Source: Odoribacter splanchnicus DSM 20712 (GTDB lineage Bacteria > Bacteroidota > Bacteroidia > Bacteroidales > Marinifilaceae). Taken from it: a DNA stretch of 64,000 bases. Below the pieces are notes generated by a model. It made no database searches. It saw only the letters and a program-made list of their open reading frames with translations, and was not told the origin of the DNA. Positions 44,803 through 53,556 of this stretch are shown here, piece by piece (position 1 is the stretch's first letter; the number at the start of each line of letters is the position of its first letter). Location: NCBI RefSeq assembly GCF_000190535.1, contig NC_015160.1, positions 3,782,001-3,846,000 of the forward strand. The letters are read 5' to 3'. Both the position numbers and the translations under genes were made by a program.

Positions 44803-45363
44803 ATGAGAAGAGAATTTAAAGTACCCCGGATGGAAGAAGTATTGGAACATGATCGTAAATTGCTATTTGCATTAAAGCAGTCGATGGGTTTTGTTCCGAA
44901 TGTGTATGCCTTCATGACCCGTTCCGAAACTGCCTTGAAACGATTTATGGATTTTATGGATGTTTCTACGGTATTTGACCGAATTCAGACGGAAGCGATT
45001 CATTTGGTGACTAGTCAGGTAAATCAGAATCCTTATTGTTTGGCAGCGCATACGGCTTTGGCTAAAGAGGCCGGTTTGAGCGATAAGCAAATCGAAGCGA
45101 TCCGTAAAGGAAATGTCACTTGGGATGAAAAGTTGGATACCTTAGTGGATTTTACTTGTGAGCTGGTTACGAATCGGGGCAAGGTAGGCCCTGAGATGAT
45201 CGGCCGTTTCTATCAAGCCGGATATACGGATGCTTGTCTGGTTGATTTGGTCATGCTGGTCGGTATGACGACTATAACCAATTACCTCAATAATGCCACC
45301 TGGATTCCCGTCGATTTCCCCGAGGCTCCGGTCATCATCTGTAAATGTGATTGTAAAAAGTAA
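44803..45363 (+). CDS. AhpD-like carboxymuconolactone decarboxylase-family protein
   Basis: A 186-residue all-helical protein of the AhpD/CMD superfamily. The active-site region is NQNPYCLAAHTALAKEAGLS: the second Cys and the His of CxxCxxxH are present, but the first Cys position is Asn, so the usual disulfide cannot form. The C-terminus ends CKCDCKK, with three cysteines that could bind metal or act as redox groups. It is a single-gene unit next to ferritin, suggesting an oxidative-stress link, but this is inference. Confidence 0.82.
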   Translation: MRREFKVPRMEEVLEHDRKLLFALKQSMGFVPNVYAFMTRSETALKRFMDFMDVSTVFDRIQTEAIHLVTSQVNQNPYCLAAHTALAKEAGLSDKQIEAIRKGNVTWDEKLDTLVDFTCELVTNRGKVGPEMIGRFYQAGYTDACLVDLVMLVGMTTITNYLNNATWIPVDFPEAPVIICKCDCKK

Positions 45364-45469
45364 AGTTTACGAATAACCTTCTGTTTTTATTCCCATATAG
45401 TTGATACGAGTATCTGAAAAGATGAAGTAACCGATGTGTATAAGGAAGACGAAGCTGTCTGATACTTTA

Positions 45470-45512
45470 AAGTGCGCCTTAAAAATTCTTGTTCGACTTT
45501 TAGGGCGCACTT
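45470..45512. terminator. Long hairpin between convergent AhpD-like and ferritin genes
   Basis: AAGTGCGCCTTAAAA (45470-45484) pairs with TTTTAGGGCGCACTT (45498-45512) over 15 positions with one wobble and a 13-base loop. No strong T-run follows, but the position between convergent stop codons fits a shared terminator. Confidence 0.6.
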
Positions 45513-45544
45513 CATCATTCAGGCAGTTTTTTATGCTGAGGTCT

Positions 45545-46024
45545 TTATCGCTTAGCCAGTTGGGCATCGATGAACAAAAGACCTGTATCACCGGCTTTTT
45601 TCAATTTGTCGACAATTCCTTGTGCTGTTGCTTCTTCTTCAACTTGTTCGCGTACGAATCCCCACAGAAAGTCTTGGGTTGCATTGTCTTTTTCTGCAGA
45701 AGCGATAGAAACCAGATTGTCGATCATTTTTGAAACCTTGCATTCATGTTCATAGACATGTTGGAATACTTCCAAAGGACTACCCCACCCTTGAGGAACA
45801 ACGTCTATTTTATCTATTTTGGCTTTTCCTCCCCGCTTTGTAACGTAATCAGCCATGGTATAGGCATGCTCCAGTTCTTCCTGAGATTGTTTTTTCATCC
45901 AATGGGCAAAGCCGTCAAAACCTTCGCAAGCGAAATAGAAAGACATGGACAAATACAGGTTGGAAGACCACATTTCAGCAGTAATCTGCTCATTGATCGC
46001 ATTTTGTAGTTTTTCAGAAATCAT
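45545..46024 (-). CDS. ftnA: Non-heme ferritin
   Basis: A 159-residue ferritin that oxidises Fe(II) and stores iron in a 24-subunit shell. The ferroxidase centre is visible: Glu17 (ITAEMW), Glu50 and His53 (QEELEHA), Glu94 (YEHE), Gln127 and Glu130 (REQVEEE). The length is normal for bacterial FtnA, with no heme-binding Met typical of bacterioferritin. It is its own unit. An AT-rich region of about 180 bp upstream (46025-46200) probably holds its promoter, but no TAnnTTTG box was found. Confidence 0.95.
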   Translation of the reverse strand: MISEKLQNAINEQITAEMWSSNLYLSMSFYFACEGFDGFAHWMKKQSQEELEHAYTMADYVTKRGGKAKIDKIDVVPQGWGSPLEVFQHVYEHECKVSKMIDNLVSIASAEKDNATQDFLWGFVREQVEEEATAQGIVDKLKKAGDTGLLFIDAQLAKR

Positions 46025-46197
46025 TGTTTTTTATATTTAATATTGATAATTCATTATACTTTTTATTTGTTAATTACAAAATTTATGCCATATCCGATAT
46101 TTGCCATTTTGACAGTTCTAAGTAATGACAAAATGATCAATATACCGGAAAATTAAAGTGTATAGAATACTGTTACGTTAATTTATAAGGATTAATC

Positions 46198-46228
46198 CTT
46201 GTTTTGTATAGCGGAGATATTATCTTTG
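46198..46228 (+). promoter_or_regulatory. Promoter of the GH97 gene
   Basis: TATCTTTG at 46221-46228 with CTTG at 46198-46201, 19 bases upstream. It lies inside the longer frame that opens at 46204, so translation must start further down, at 46255. Confidence 0.55.
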
Positions 46229-46254
46229 TCCTGCATGTAAATTATTTTAAAGAC

Positions 46255-48195
46255 ATGAAAAAATATCTGAAATACTGCTTGCTGGTATGGATTGCCGTTC
46301 CGGTATGGGCTCAGCAGACTGAGGTAATTGGACCTGACTCTCATCTGAAAGTGAATGTGGCCTTGAAGCAGGGAAAACCGGTATATTCTGTCACTTACAA
46401 AGAAAAGATAATGCTGGAAGATTCCCCTTTGGGGGTGGTGACCGATATCGGGGATTTTAGCCGGAATATGAATTGGATTGGGCAAAAGACAAGTCGGATC
46501 GATAAAACATATACTCAGAACAAGATTAAGAAATCAGAGATACACTATCAGGCGAATGAGTTGATTTGTACTTTTGCGAATGCTGATAAGCAGGAGATAG
46601 ATGTCGTTTTCCGGGTGAGTAATAACGATATCGCTTTCCGATATGTAATTCCCCGAAAGGAGGCAGGAAGTTGTGTGGTGGAAAAAGAAGCGACGGGTTT
46701 TGATTTTCCGGCATATACGACTACTTTTCTGTGTCCGCAAAGTGATGCCATGATCGGATGGATGCGTACAAAACCCAGTTATGAGGAGGAGTATAGGGTG
46801 GATGTTCCGATGAACGAACCTTCTCGATATGGACATGGTTATACTTTTCCTTGCCTTTTTCGTATTGGTTGTGATGGTTGGGCTTTGATCAGTGAGACGG
46901 GTGTGGACAGCCGCTATTGTGGTTCTCGTTTGAGTGATGCCGGAGAAGGTGGATTATATATCCTTGATTTTCCGATGCCCGAAGAGAATAATGGGAATGG
47001 AACGGTAGCCCCGGGATTGGCTTTGCCCGGTACAACTCCCTGGCGTACCATTACTGTAGGGGATAATCTGAAGCCTATTGTGGAAACGACGGTCATTTGG
47101 GACGTCGTGGAGCCACTTTACGAAACGGTTCACGATTATCGTTTCGGGCGTGGAACCTGGAGCTGGATTTTGTGGCAGGATGGAAGTATCAATTATGAGG
47201 ATCAGGTGAGGTACATCGATGTGGCAGCTGCAATGGGATATGAATATGTATTGATAGATAACTGGTGGGATCGGACGATCGGCCGGGAAAAGATGAAGTC
47301 TTTGGCAGATTATGCCCATAGGAAGGGGGTAGATATATTTTTATGGTATAGTTCCAGCGGATATTGGAACGATATTGTTCAAAGTCCTGTGAATTGTATG
47401 GACAATCCGATTGTCCGTAAGCGGGAAATGAGGTGGCTCGAAAGTCTGGGAGTGAAGGGAATTAAAGTAGACTTTTTCGGAGGAGATAAGCAGGAGACTA
47501 TGAGGTTGTACGAAGCTATTCTGAGCGATGCGGATGATTGTGGATTGATGGTTATTTTTCACGGTTGCACTTTGCCCAGGGGGTGGGAGCGAATGTATCC
47601 AAATTATGTGGGAAGTGAGGCGGTACTGGCTTCCGAGAACCTGATTTTCCAGCAGCATTTTTGTGATGAGGAGGCTTTCAATGCCTGTCTGCATCCGTTT
47701 ATCCGGAATAGTGTCGGTTGTATGGAATTCGGAGGCTGTTTCCTTAATAAACGCTTGAATCGTACCAACGATGGAGGTAGTATCCGCCGGACAACAGATG
47801 CTTTCCAGTTGGCTACTACCGTCTTGTTTCAGAATCCGATACAGAATTTTGCTTTAGCCCCTAATAATCTGACCGATGCTTCCCAAATTTGCCTGGATTT
47901 TCTGAAACAAGTACCTGTTACCTGGGATGAGACTGTATTTATCGACGGCTATCCGGGGAAATATTGTATTCTGGCTCGCAGACATGGGGATAAATGGTAT
48001 GTCGCCGGGGTGAATGCCCAAAAAGAACCGTTGAAGCTGAAAATACAACTTCCGATGTTTGCCAAAGGCAATCGGGTGACCCTTTATAATGACGACCTGA
48101 AACGTAATGTTTATACCCGGGAAGTGACTTTGAGTAAAAATAAAGAACTTTCCTTGACGATTCTGTCAGGAGGGGGAATTGTTATTGTGAAATGA
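46255..48195 (+). CDS. Glycoside hydrolase family 97 (retaining type)
   Basis: A 646-residue exported alpha-glycosidase. The signal peptide ends at VPVWAQ. The N-terminal beta-sandwich (LKVNVALKQGKPVYSVTYKEKIMLEDSPLG) is followed by the (beta/alpha)8 barrel (TWSWILWQDGSINYEDQVRYIDVAAAMGYEYVLIDNWW) and a C-terminal beta domain. GIKVDFFGGDKQ supplies the Asp nucleophile of retaining GH97 enzymes, of which the known type is alpha-galactosidase. The inverting SusB type lacks it. The substrate is therefore likely an alpha-galactoside, not starch. The frame opens at 46204 with a TTG, but the promoter box makes the ATG at 46255 the start. Confidence 0.9.
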   Translation: MKKYLKYCLLVWIAVPVWAQQTEVIGPDSHLKVNVALKQGKPVYSVTYKEKIMLEDSPLGVVTDIGDFSRNMNWIGQKTSRIDKTYTQNKIKKSEIHYQANELICTFANADKQEIDVVFRVSNNDIAFRYVIPRKEAGSCVVEKEATGFDFPAYTTTFLCPQSDAMIGWMRTKPSYEEEYRVDVPMNEPSRYGHGYTFPCLFRIGCDGWALISETGVDSRYCGSRLSDAGEGGLYILDFPMPEENNGNGTVAPGLALPGTTPWRTITVGDNLKPIVETTVIWDVVEPLYETVHDYRFGRGTWSWILWQDGSINYEDQVRYIDVAAAMGYEYVLIDNWWDRTIGREKMKSLADYAHRKGVDIFLWYSSSGYWNDIVQSPVNCMDNPIVRKREMRWLESLGVKGIKVDFFGGDKQETMRLYEAILSDADDCGLMVIFHGCTLPRGWERMYPNYVGSEAVLASENLIFQQHFCDEEAFNACLHPFIRNSVGCMEFGGCFLNKRLNRTNDGGSIRRTTDAFQLATTVLFQNPIQNFALAPNNLTDASQICLDFLKQVPVTWDETVFIDGYPGKYCILARRHGDKWYVAGVNAQKEPLKLKIQLPMFAKGNRVTLYNDDLKRNVYTREVTLSKNKELSLTILSGGGIVIVK

Positions 48196-48250
48196 GAATA
48201 GAAGGGATAATGTGTTTTGGATCACTTCCTGAAACAAATAAAATAGTAAT

Positions 48251-48280
48251 AAAAAAGAGTTAGATCTGATCTAACTCTTT
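48251..48280 (-). terminator. Terminator of the tRNA operon
   Basis: AAAGAGTTAGATC (48254-48266) pairs with GATCTAACTCTTT (48268-48280), perfect except for the short apex. Six T follow on the minus strand (48251-48256 complement). It is just beyond tRNA-Leu. Confidence 0.85.
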
Positions 48281-48292
48281 GATTATTAATTG

Positions 48293-48377
48293 TACTCGAG
48301 GCGGGAATTGAACCCGCACGGCCGCAATGGCCACAGGATTTTAAGTCCTGCGTGTCTACCGATTCCACCACTCGAGC
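48293..48377 (-). tRNA. tRNA-Leu (anticodon TAA)
   Basis: The minus-strand 85-nt sequence folds as a class II tRNA: acceptor GCTCGAG with CTCGAGT, D-arm GGTGGAATCGGTAGACAC, anticodon loop CTTAAAA within the AGGACTTAAAATCCT arm giving anticodon TAA, a long variable arm, and T-loop GGGTTCAATTCCC. It is co-transcribed after tRNA-Gly, 15 bp apart. Confidence 0.96.
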
Positions 48378-48392
48378 ATCCTCTTGCGAGAG

Positions 48393-48465
<73 letters not shown>

Positions 48466-48499
48466 ATCTGTTTAAAGAACTTTTTTTGTTTTGCGAGTG

Positions 48500-48530
48500 C
48501 AAATATAAGGCGTTTTTTAGTTTGTACAAA
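48500..48530 (-). promoter_or_regulatory. Promoter of the tRNA-Gly/tRNA-Leu operon
   Basis: On the minus strand TTTG (48530-48527) is followed after exactly 19 bases by TATATTTG (48507-48500). This is a full match to the Bacteroides -33/-7 consensus and spacing. The first tRNA base is at 48465, about 28 bases from the expected start of transcription. Confidence 0.8.
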
Positions 48531-48561
48531 CATTTTGTAAAAAATAATTGGATATAATTGC

Positions 48562-48569
48562 TATATTTG
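48562..48569 (+). promoter_or_regulatory. Promoter -7 box of ftsX
   Basis: TATATTTG, 26 bases before the ftsX ATG. TTTG at 48534-48537 is 24 bases away, slightly farther than usual. It diverges from the tRNA promoter within 60 bp. Confidence 0.5.
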
Positions 48570-48594
48570 TCGTGTTTTTAAATGCAAATGATAG

Positions 48595-49461
48595 ATGACT
48601 GGTCAGAGAAAAAAGAGAATTGCAGGCTCCTATTTTGTGTCAACACTCAGTATATCACTGGTTTTGGTTGTCGTTGGTATTTTAGTGTTCATTTTGCTGA
48701 ATGCAAAATTGGTTTCTGATCATGTAAAACAAAATATCGGTTTTTCTATTATTGTCAAGGATAATGTAAATGAAGCCGAGATCAAAAAGATGCAAAAGAT
48801 TCTGGACACAAAGCCTTTTGTCTCGTCTTCGGTATTTATTAGTAAAGTGGAGGCTGCCCGTGAATTTAAAGAGGAGTTGGGGGAAGATTTCGAGGGCGTA
48901 TTGGGGTATAACCCGCTTTTGCCTTCGGTAGAAATCAAGCTGAATCCCGTTTACGCCAATAACGATTCCTTGACTGTTATCGAGAAGAGCTTATTAAAAA
49001 ACGAATTGGTGCAGGAGGTGTCTTATCAGAAGTCTTTGGTGCATATGATCAATGAAAATGTTCGGCGTATCAGTCTGATCCTGTTGATAGCAGGGGCTGC
49101 ACTGATGCTGATTTCTTTTACCTTGATCCGGAATACCATCCATTTGTCCGTATATTCGCAGCGTTTTCTGATTAAAACGATGCAGCTTGTCGGGGCAAAA
49201 CCTTTCTTTATTTGTAAGCCTTTTATTCAAAATAGTGTTTGGTTCGGTTTCTTTGGGAGTATGATCGCTAATCTGATTCTTTTGGCTGCCATATTCTTTT
49301 TGCAAAAAGAAGTGGGGAGTGTGGTCAATCTGATGAATAAAGAATTGATCATTATCATGGTTGCTTTTGTTATGGTTTGCGGTATATTGCTTTCTTTGGT
49401 TTCTTCCTGGATGTCGGTTGCCAGATATCTGAATAAAGACATGAACGATTTGTACAATTAA
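48595..49461 (+). CDS. ftsX: Cell division protein FtsX
   Basis: A 288-residue inner-membrane protein with four membrane segments: a first helix (VSTLSISLVLVVVGILVFILL), a large extracytoplasmic domain, then three helices (ISLILLIAGAALMLISF, FFGSMIANLILLAAIFF, IIIMVAFVMVCGILLSLVSS). It pairs with FtsE to activate cell-wall hydrolases at the septum. It heads the cluster ftsX-DUF3098-uppP-truB-queA, a common Bacteroidetes order of envelope and RNA-modification genes. No ftsE is adjacent. Confidence 0.93.
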   Translation: MTGQRKKRIAGSYFVSTLSISLVLVVVGILVFILLNAKLVSDHVKQNIGFSIIVKDNVNEAEIKKMQKILDTKPFVSSSVFISKVEAAREFKEELGEDFEGVLGYNPLLPSVEIKLNPVYANNDSLTVIEKSLLKNELVQEVSYQKSLVHMINENVRRISLILLIAGAALMLISFTLIRNTIHLSVYSQRFLIKTMQLVGAKPFFICKPFIQNSVWFGFFGSMIANLILLAAIFFLQKEVGSVVNLMNKELIIIMVAFVMVCGILLSLVSSWMSVARYLNKDMNDLYN

Positions 49462-49476
49462 AACAAAACTAAAAAT

Positions 49477-49761
49477 ATGGTGAAGAATAATTTGAAAAAT
49501 ACTACTTCCGGAAAAAAGATCGATTTCCCGATTCCTGTGAGTAGTTATAAGATGATTTTGATCGGTTTCGGGATCATCATTCTGGGATTTATTTTGATGA
49601 TGGGGGGAGGTTCCGATAATCCGGCTGAGTTTAATTATGATATTTTTAGTTTCCGTCGGATCACGCTGGCTCCGATTGTGGTGTTGATCGGTTTTGGATT
49701 TGTTTTTTGGGCGATTATGCGGAAGCCTAAAAAGGAAATGGAAGAAGGGACGAAAGATTAG
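49477..49761 (+). CDS. DUF3098 family small membrane protein
   Basis: A 94-residue protein with two helices (YKMILIGFGIIILGFILMMGGG and LAPIVVLIGFGFVFWAIM) and a positively charged N-terminus, matching DUF3098, which in Bacteroidetes is found between ftsX and uppP. The function is unknown; a helper of the divisome or wall synthesis is suggested by gene order only. It starts 15 bp after ftsX. Confidence 0.87.
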   Translation: MVKNNLKNTTSGKKIDFPIPVSSYKMILIGFGIIILGFILMMGGGSDNPAEFNYDIFSFRRITLAPIVVLIGFGFVFWAIMRKPKKEMEEGTKD

Positions 49762-49783
49762 GTATAAAATTGTTGGATAAGAA

Positions 49784-50575
49784 ATGATGACTTGGTTAGA
49801 AGCATTGGTCCTTGGATTGATTCAGGGATTGACAGAATTTTTGCCCGTTAGTAGCTCCGGGCATCTTCAGATTTTCAGTACGCTTTTCGGCATACAGGGA
49901 GAAGAAAATCTGACTTTTGCAGTGGCCGTTCATGCGGCGACCGTTTGTAGTACGATTGTGGTGTTGCGGAATGAGATTTGGGATCTTTTGAAAGGTCTTT
50001 TTCGGTTTTCCTGGAATCCGGAAACCATTTATATTGCCAAAATCGCATTATCTATGATTCCTGTGGCTATTGTGGGTGTTTTCTTTAAAGATTATGTGGA
50101 AGCCCTCTTCGGTTCCGGATTATTGGTCGTGGGAGTTGCTCTTTTAATTACTGCCTGTTTGTTGGCCTTTGCTTACTACGCTCGTCCCCGTTTAAAGACG
50201 GATATATCTTTTCGGGATGCTTTTATCATCGGAGTGGCTCAGGCTTGTGCCGTATTGCCTGGTTTGTCCCGTTCCGGTTCCACCATCGCTACGGGGATTC
50301 TACTGGGGAATAATAAAGAAAATGTAGCGAGATTTTCTTTTTTGATGGTGTTGGTACCTATCTTGGGAGAGGCTTTTCTGGACATGATGAAAGGTGGTTT
50401 TGCACCTTCAGAGAGCGGTATTTCGATGTTGGCGCTGGTTGTCGGTTTCCTGGCTGCTTTTATTTCCGGATATATAGCTTGTAGCTGGATGTTGAATCTG
50501 GTGAAGAAAGGAAAGTTGATCTGGTTTGCCGTATATTGTTTTGTAGTAGGCATTATCATTTTGTTTGTTCATTGA
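49784..50575 (+). CDS. uppP: Undecaprenyl-diphosphate phosphatase
   Basis: A 263-residue polytopic membrane enzyme (BacA/UppP) that removes a phosphate from undecaprenyl diphosphate to recycle the lipid carrier for cell-wall building blocks. Active-site blocks are [20 protein letters not shown] (with the catalytic Glu and Ser/Gly) and [18 protein letters not shown]. Length and helices are normal. It also raises bacitracin resistance when abundant. It lies 22 bp after the DUF3098 gene. Confidence 0.95.
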   Translation: MMTWLEALVLGLIQGLTEFLPVSSSGHLQIFSTLFGIQGEENLTFAVAVHAATVCSTIVVLRNEIWDLLKGLFRFSWNPETIYIAKIALSMIPVAIVGVFFKDYVEALFGSGLLVVGVALLITACLLAFAYYARPRLKTDISFRDAFIIGVAQACAVLPGLSRSGSTIATGILLGNNKENVARFSFLMVLVPILGEAFLDMMKGGFAPSESGISMLALVVGFLAAFISGYIACSWMLNLVKKGKLIWFAVYCFVVGIIILFVH

Positions 50576-50646
50576 GAGCAGTGAAAACGGGCTTGTGATA
50601 GAATGATTTTTACGCTTGTTCGGTTTGGTTCGAAAATATAAAAATT

Positions 50647-51354
50647 GTGTGTAAGATATTGTTTAATGAAGAAGGTGATTTTCATTCGGGTGCTCTGATT
50701 CTGGTAGATAAACCTCTGAAATGGACTTCTTTCGATGTCGTGAATAAAATTCGTTGGTGTTTGAAGTCTGCTTGTGGGAAGATCAAAGTGGGACATGCCG
50801 GAACTCTGGATCCTTTAGCGACGGGTTTGGTGATTGTTTGTACCGGAAAGTGGACGAAACGGATTGAAGATTATATGGCTCAGGAAAAAGAATATGTGGC
50901 GACGCTATGTTACGGGGCTGTGACTCCGTCTTTCGATTTAGAGACTTTGCCGGAAGGGGATTTCCCTTATCGGCATATCGATCGCCCTTATTTAGATCGG
51001 GTACTGGAGCGGTTTCGGGGAGTCATTACTCAGGTCCCTCCGGCGTATTCTGCTATCCGGGTAGATGGTGACCGGGCTTATAAAAAGGCGCGCAAAGGGA
51101 ATGAGATCGAGATGCCTGCACGTCAAGTGGTGGTGAATGAATTGGAGGTCATCGATTTTAATCTTCCTGATTTAACGTTAAGAATCAATTGTAGTAAAGG
51201 GACTTATATCCGGTCTTTGGCCAACGATATCGGTCAGGCCTGTGAGAGTGGGGCTTACTTGGCAGGTTTACGCCGCACAAAGATCGGAAGTTTTCAGGTG
51301 GAAGATGCAAATAAAATGGAGGATTTGGTTGCGTTTTTACAAACAAAGTTGTAA
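50647..51354 (+). CDS. truB: tRNA pseudouridine-55 synthase
   Basis: A 235-residue enzyme that makes pseudouridine at position 55 of tRNA. The start is a GTG at 50647 giving MCKILFNEEGDFHSGALILVDKP, with the typical LVDKPLKWTSFDVV lead-in. The catalytic aspartate is Asp55 in GHAGTLDPLATG. YSAIRVDGDRAYKKARKGNEIEMPARQV and the C-terminal PUA-like part are present. The length is slightly short, as is normal for Bacteroidetes TruB. Confidence 0.94.
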   Translation: MCKILFNEEGDFHSGALILVDKPLKWTSFDVVNKIRWCLKSACGKIKVGHAGTLDPLATGLVIVCTGKWTKRIEDYMAQEKEYVATLCYGAVTPSFDLETLPEGDFPYRHIDRPYLDRVLERFRGVITQVPPAYSAIRVDGDRAYKKARKGNEIEMPARQVVVNELEVIDFNLPDLTLRINCSKGTYIRSLANDIGQACESGAYLAGLRRTKIGSFQVEDANKMEDLVAFLQTKL

Positions 51355-51477
51355 CTTGCGCCGTTTATTAGGCCAGGGGTATTTCCATAAAGACAGAAGG
51401 AGATATTCCAATGTTTTGTTGGTATAAACCAGGATGTTAAAATGACTTGATAAGAGTTTAATTTAAATAGTGCAGAG

Positions 51478-52527
51478 ATGAAATTATCAAAATTCAGATA
51501 TAAATTACCGCCGGAATTAATCGCTCAACACCCTTCTGCTAATCGGGACGAATGTCGTTTGATGGTAGTCGACCGGAAGACAGGAACGATCGAACATAAG
51601 GTATTTAAGGATGTTATCGATTATTTTGATGAGAAGGATGTATTCGTTTTCAACGACACCAAGGTTTTTCCGGCCCGTTTATATGGGAATAAGGAAAAAA
51701 CCGGTGCTGAAATCGAAGTCTTTTTGTTGAGGGAATTGAATCGGGATCTGCGGATTTGGGACGTTTTGGTGGATCCGGCACGAAAGATCAGAATCGGTAA
51801 TAAATTGTATTTCGGGGAAGACGATAGTTTGGTTGCCGAAGTCATCGACAATACCACCTCTCGTGGACGGACGTTGCGTTTCTTGTTCGACGGAGAATAC
51901 GATGAGTTTAAGAAGTTGCTGTATGGCCTGGGCGAGACTCCGCTGCCGCGTACGATTACACGTAAAGTGGAGCCGGAAGACGAAGAACGTTATCAGACGA
52001 TCTTTGCCCGCTATGAAGGAGCTGTTGCTGCCCCGACAGCCGGTTTGCATTTTAGTCGTGAGCTGATGAAGCGCATGGAAATCAAAGGAATCGATTTTGC
52101 TTATATTACCTTGCACGTTGGCTTAGGGAATTTTCGGGAAGTGGATGTAGAAGATCTGACAAAACATAAAATGGACTCGGAACAGATTATTGTGGGGGGG
52201 GATACCGTGAAAATTGTCAATGATGCGAAAGACGAACGCCATAAGATTTGTGCAGTAGGCACGACCGTTGTACGGACGTTGGAAAGTTGTGTAACGACCA
52301 AAGGCCGTTTGACCGAATATGATGGATGGACAAATAAATTTATTTTCCCTCCCTATGATTTTAGTGTGCCGGATGCTTTTATTTCTAATTTCCATTTACC
52401 TTATTCGACTCTTTTGATGATGGTGGCTGCTTTCGGTGGTTATGATCTGGTGATGAAAGCTTATGATCTGGCCGTAAAAGAGAAATATCGGTTCGGTACA
52501 TACGGAGATGCGATGTTGATTATTTAG
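51478..52527 (+). CDS. queA: S-adenosylmethionine:tRNA ribosyltransferase-isomerase
   Basis: A 349-residue enzyme that transfers the ribose of SAM to the queuine precursor in tRNA, forming epoxyqueuosine. Diagnostic blocks are [70 protein letters not shown] and [26 protein letters not shown] 123-bp gap separates it from truB, so it may have its own promoter. A terminator follows. Confidence 0.96.
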   Translation: MKLSKFRYKLPPELIAQHPSANRDECRLMVVDRKTGTIEHKVFKDVIDYFDEKDVFVFNDTKVFPARLYGNKEKTGAEIEVFLLRELNRDLRIWDVLVDPARKIRIGNKLYFGEDDSLVAEVIDNTTSRGRTLRFLFDGEYDEFKKLLYGLGETPLPRTITRKVEPEDEERYQTIFARYEGAVAAPTAGLHFSRELMKRMEIKGIDFAYITLHVGLGNFREVDVEDLTKHKMDSEQIIVGGDTVKIVNDAKDERHKICAVGTTVVRTLESCVTTKGRLTEYDGWTNKFIFPPYDFSVPDAFISNFHLPYSTLLMMVAAFGGYDLVMKAYDLAVKEKYRFGTYGDAMLII

Positions 52528-52556
52528 ATATATTTCCCCGAAAGGGATGGCATAGG

Positions 52557-52605
52557 ACAGGTTATGGGTTTGAGGATGTGTTTTTAACCTGTAACCTGTT
52601 TTTTT
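52557..52605 (+). terminator. Terminator after queA
   Basis: ACAGGTTA (52557-52564) pairs with TAACCTGT (52592-52599), then seven T to 52605. A second TAACCTGT at 52585-52592 can also pair. Confidence 0.6.
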
Positions 52606-52656
52606 ATGTAACGTTAAACTCAATATACCCTGGAGAATTAAAAAAAAGATGAAACG

Positions 52657-53454
52657 ATGAGAGTCTTTAGATTAACTGTTATTGTCGGGATTTTGACCTT
52701 GTTCGTACAGTGTGCTTCAGTGCCTTTGACCGGGCGGAAGCAAGTGATACTCCTGCCCGAAAGTGAAATGATGCAGATGAGTCTTACTTCGTATGGAGAT
52801 TTTTTAAAAGAAAATAAGTTATCTACCCGTACAGACGATACCCGTCGCGTGAAGGAAGTGGGGACGCGGATTGCTGCCGCTGTAGAAGCTTACTTGAAAT
52901 CTCAGGGATTGGAAAAGCAGATCGAAGGGTACCAGTGGGAATTCAATCTGGTACAGAGTCCTGAAATGAATGCCTGGTGTATGCCCGGAGGGAAGGTGGT
53001 CGTGTATGAAGGAATTTTGCCGGTTTGTGAAAATGATGATGGTTTGGCTGTTGTGATGGGACATGAGATTGCTCATGCGATTGCCCGGCATGGAAACGAA
53101 CGGATGAGTCAGCAGATGTTGATACAGGCTGGAAGTACTGCTGCTGCATACGCTTTAAAAGAAAAATCGGAGCCGACTCAGGCACTCTTGGGGACTGCTA
53201 TCGGTTTAGGGGCTAATTACGGTGTGATCTTGCCTTTTTCGCGGAAGCATGAGTTGGAAGCCGATCGTTTGGGATTGATTTTTATGACGATTGCCGGATA
53301 TAATCCGGAAGAGGCGATTCCTTTCTGGACCCGGATGGCTTCTGCAGGATCGGGACAAAAACCACCGGAGTTTATGTCTACACACCCTTCGGATGCCCAT
53401 CGTATAGAGCAGATAAAAGCATTGATGCCTGAGGTTTTGAAATATAAAAAATGA
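52657..53454 (+). CDS. M48-family metallopeptidase lipoprotein
   Basis: A 265-residue zinc protease. The signal peptide ends in LFVQC (Cys19), marking a lipoprotein. The zinc motif HEIAH (residues 136-140) is followed by Glu201 in HELEADRLGL as third ligand. The family includes periplasmic BepA/LoiP-type proteases that control outer-membrane protein assembly. It is too short for the TPR domain of BepA, so it is nearer LoiP. It appears to be a single transcription unit. Confidence 0.93.
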   Translation: MRVFRLTVIVGILTLFVQCASVPLTGRKQVILLPESEMMQMSLTSYGDFLKENKLSTRTDDTRRVKEVGTRIAAAVEAYLKSQGLEKQIEGYQWEFNLVQSPEMNAWCMPGGKVVVYEGILPVCENDDGLAVVMGHEIAHAIARHGNERMSQQMLIQAGSTAAAYALKEKSEPTQALLGTAIGLGANYGVILPFSRKHELEADRLGLIFMTIAGYNPEEAIPFWTRMASAGSGQKPPEFMSTHPSDAHRIEQIKALMPEVLKYKK

Positions 53455-53502
53455 GGATAAACCCGGCTTTACCTGGGGGTGAAATGATCAAGGTGTAAAA
53501 AA

Positions 53503-53556
53503 CAGGGATTAAAGAACAGAGGAAATAGATCCGAATCTTTAATCCCTGATTTTTTT
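53503..53556. terminator. Bidirectional terminator between convergent genes
   Basis: CAGGGATTAAAGA (53503-53515) is perfectly complementary to TCTTTAATCCCTG (53536-53548), with ATTTTTTT on the right and a T-run on the minus strand to the left. It separates the M48 gene and the alpha-oxoamine synthase gene; the right T-run overlaps the stop codon of the latter. Confidence 0.88.
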
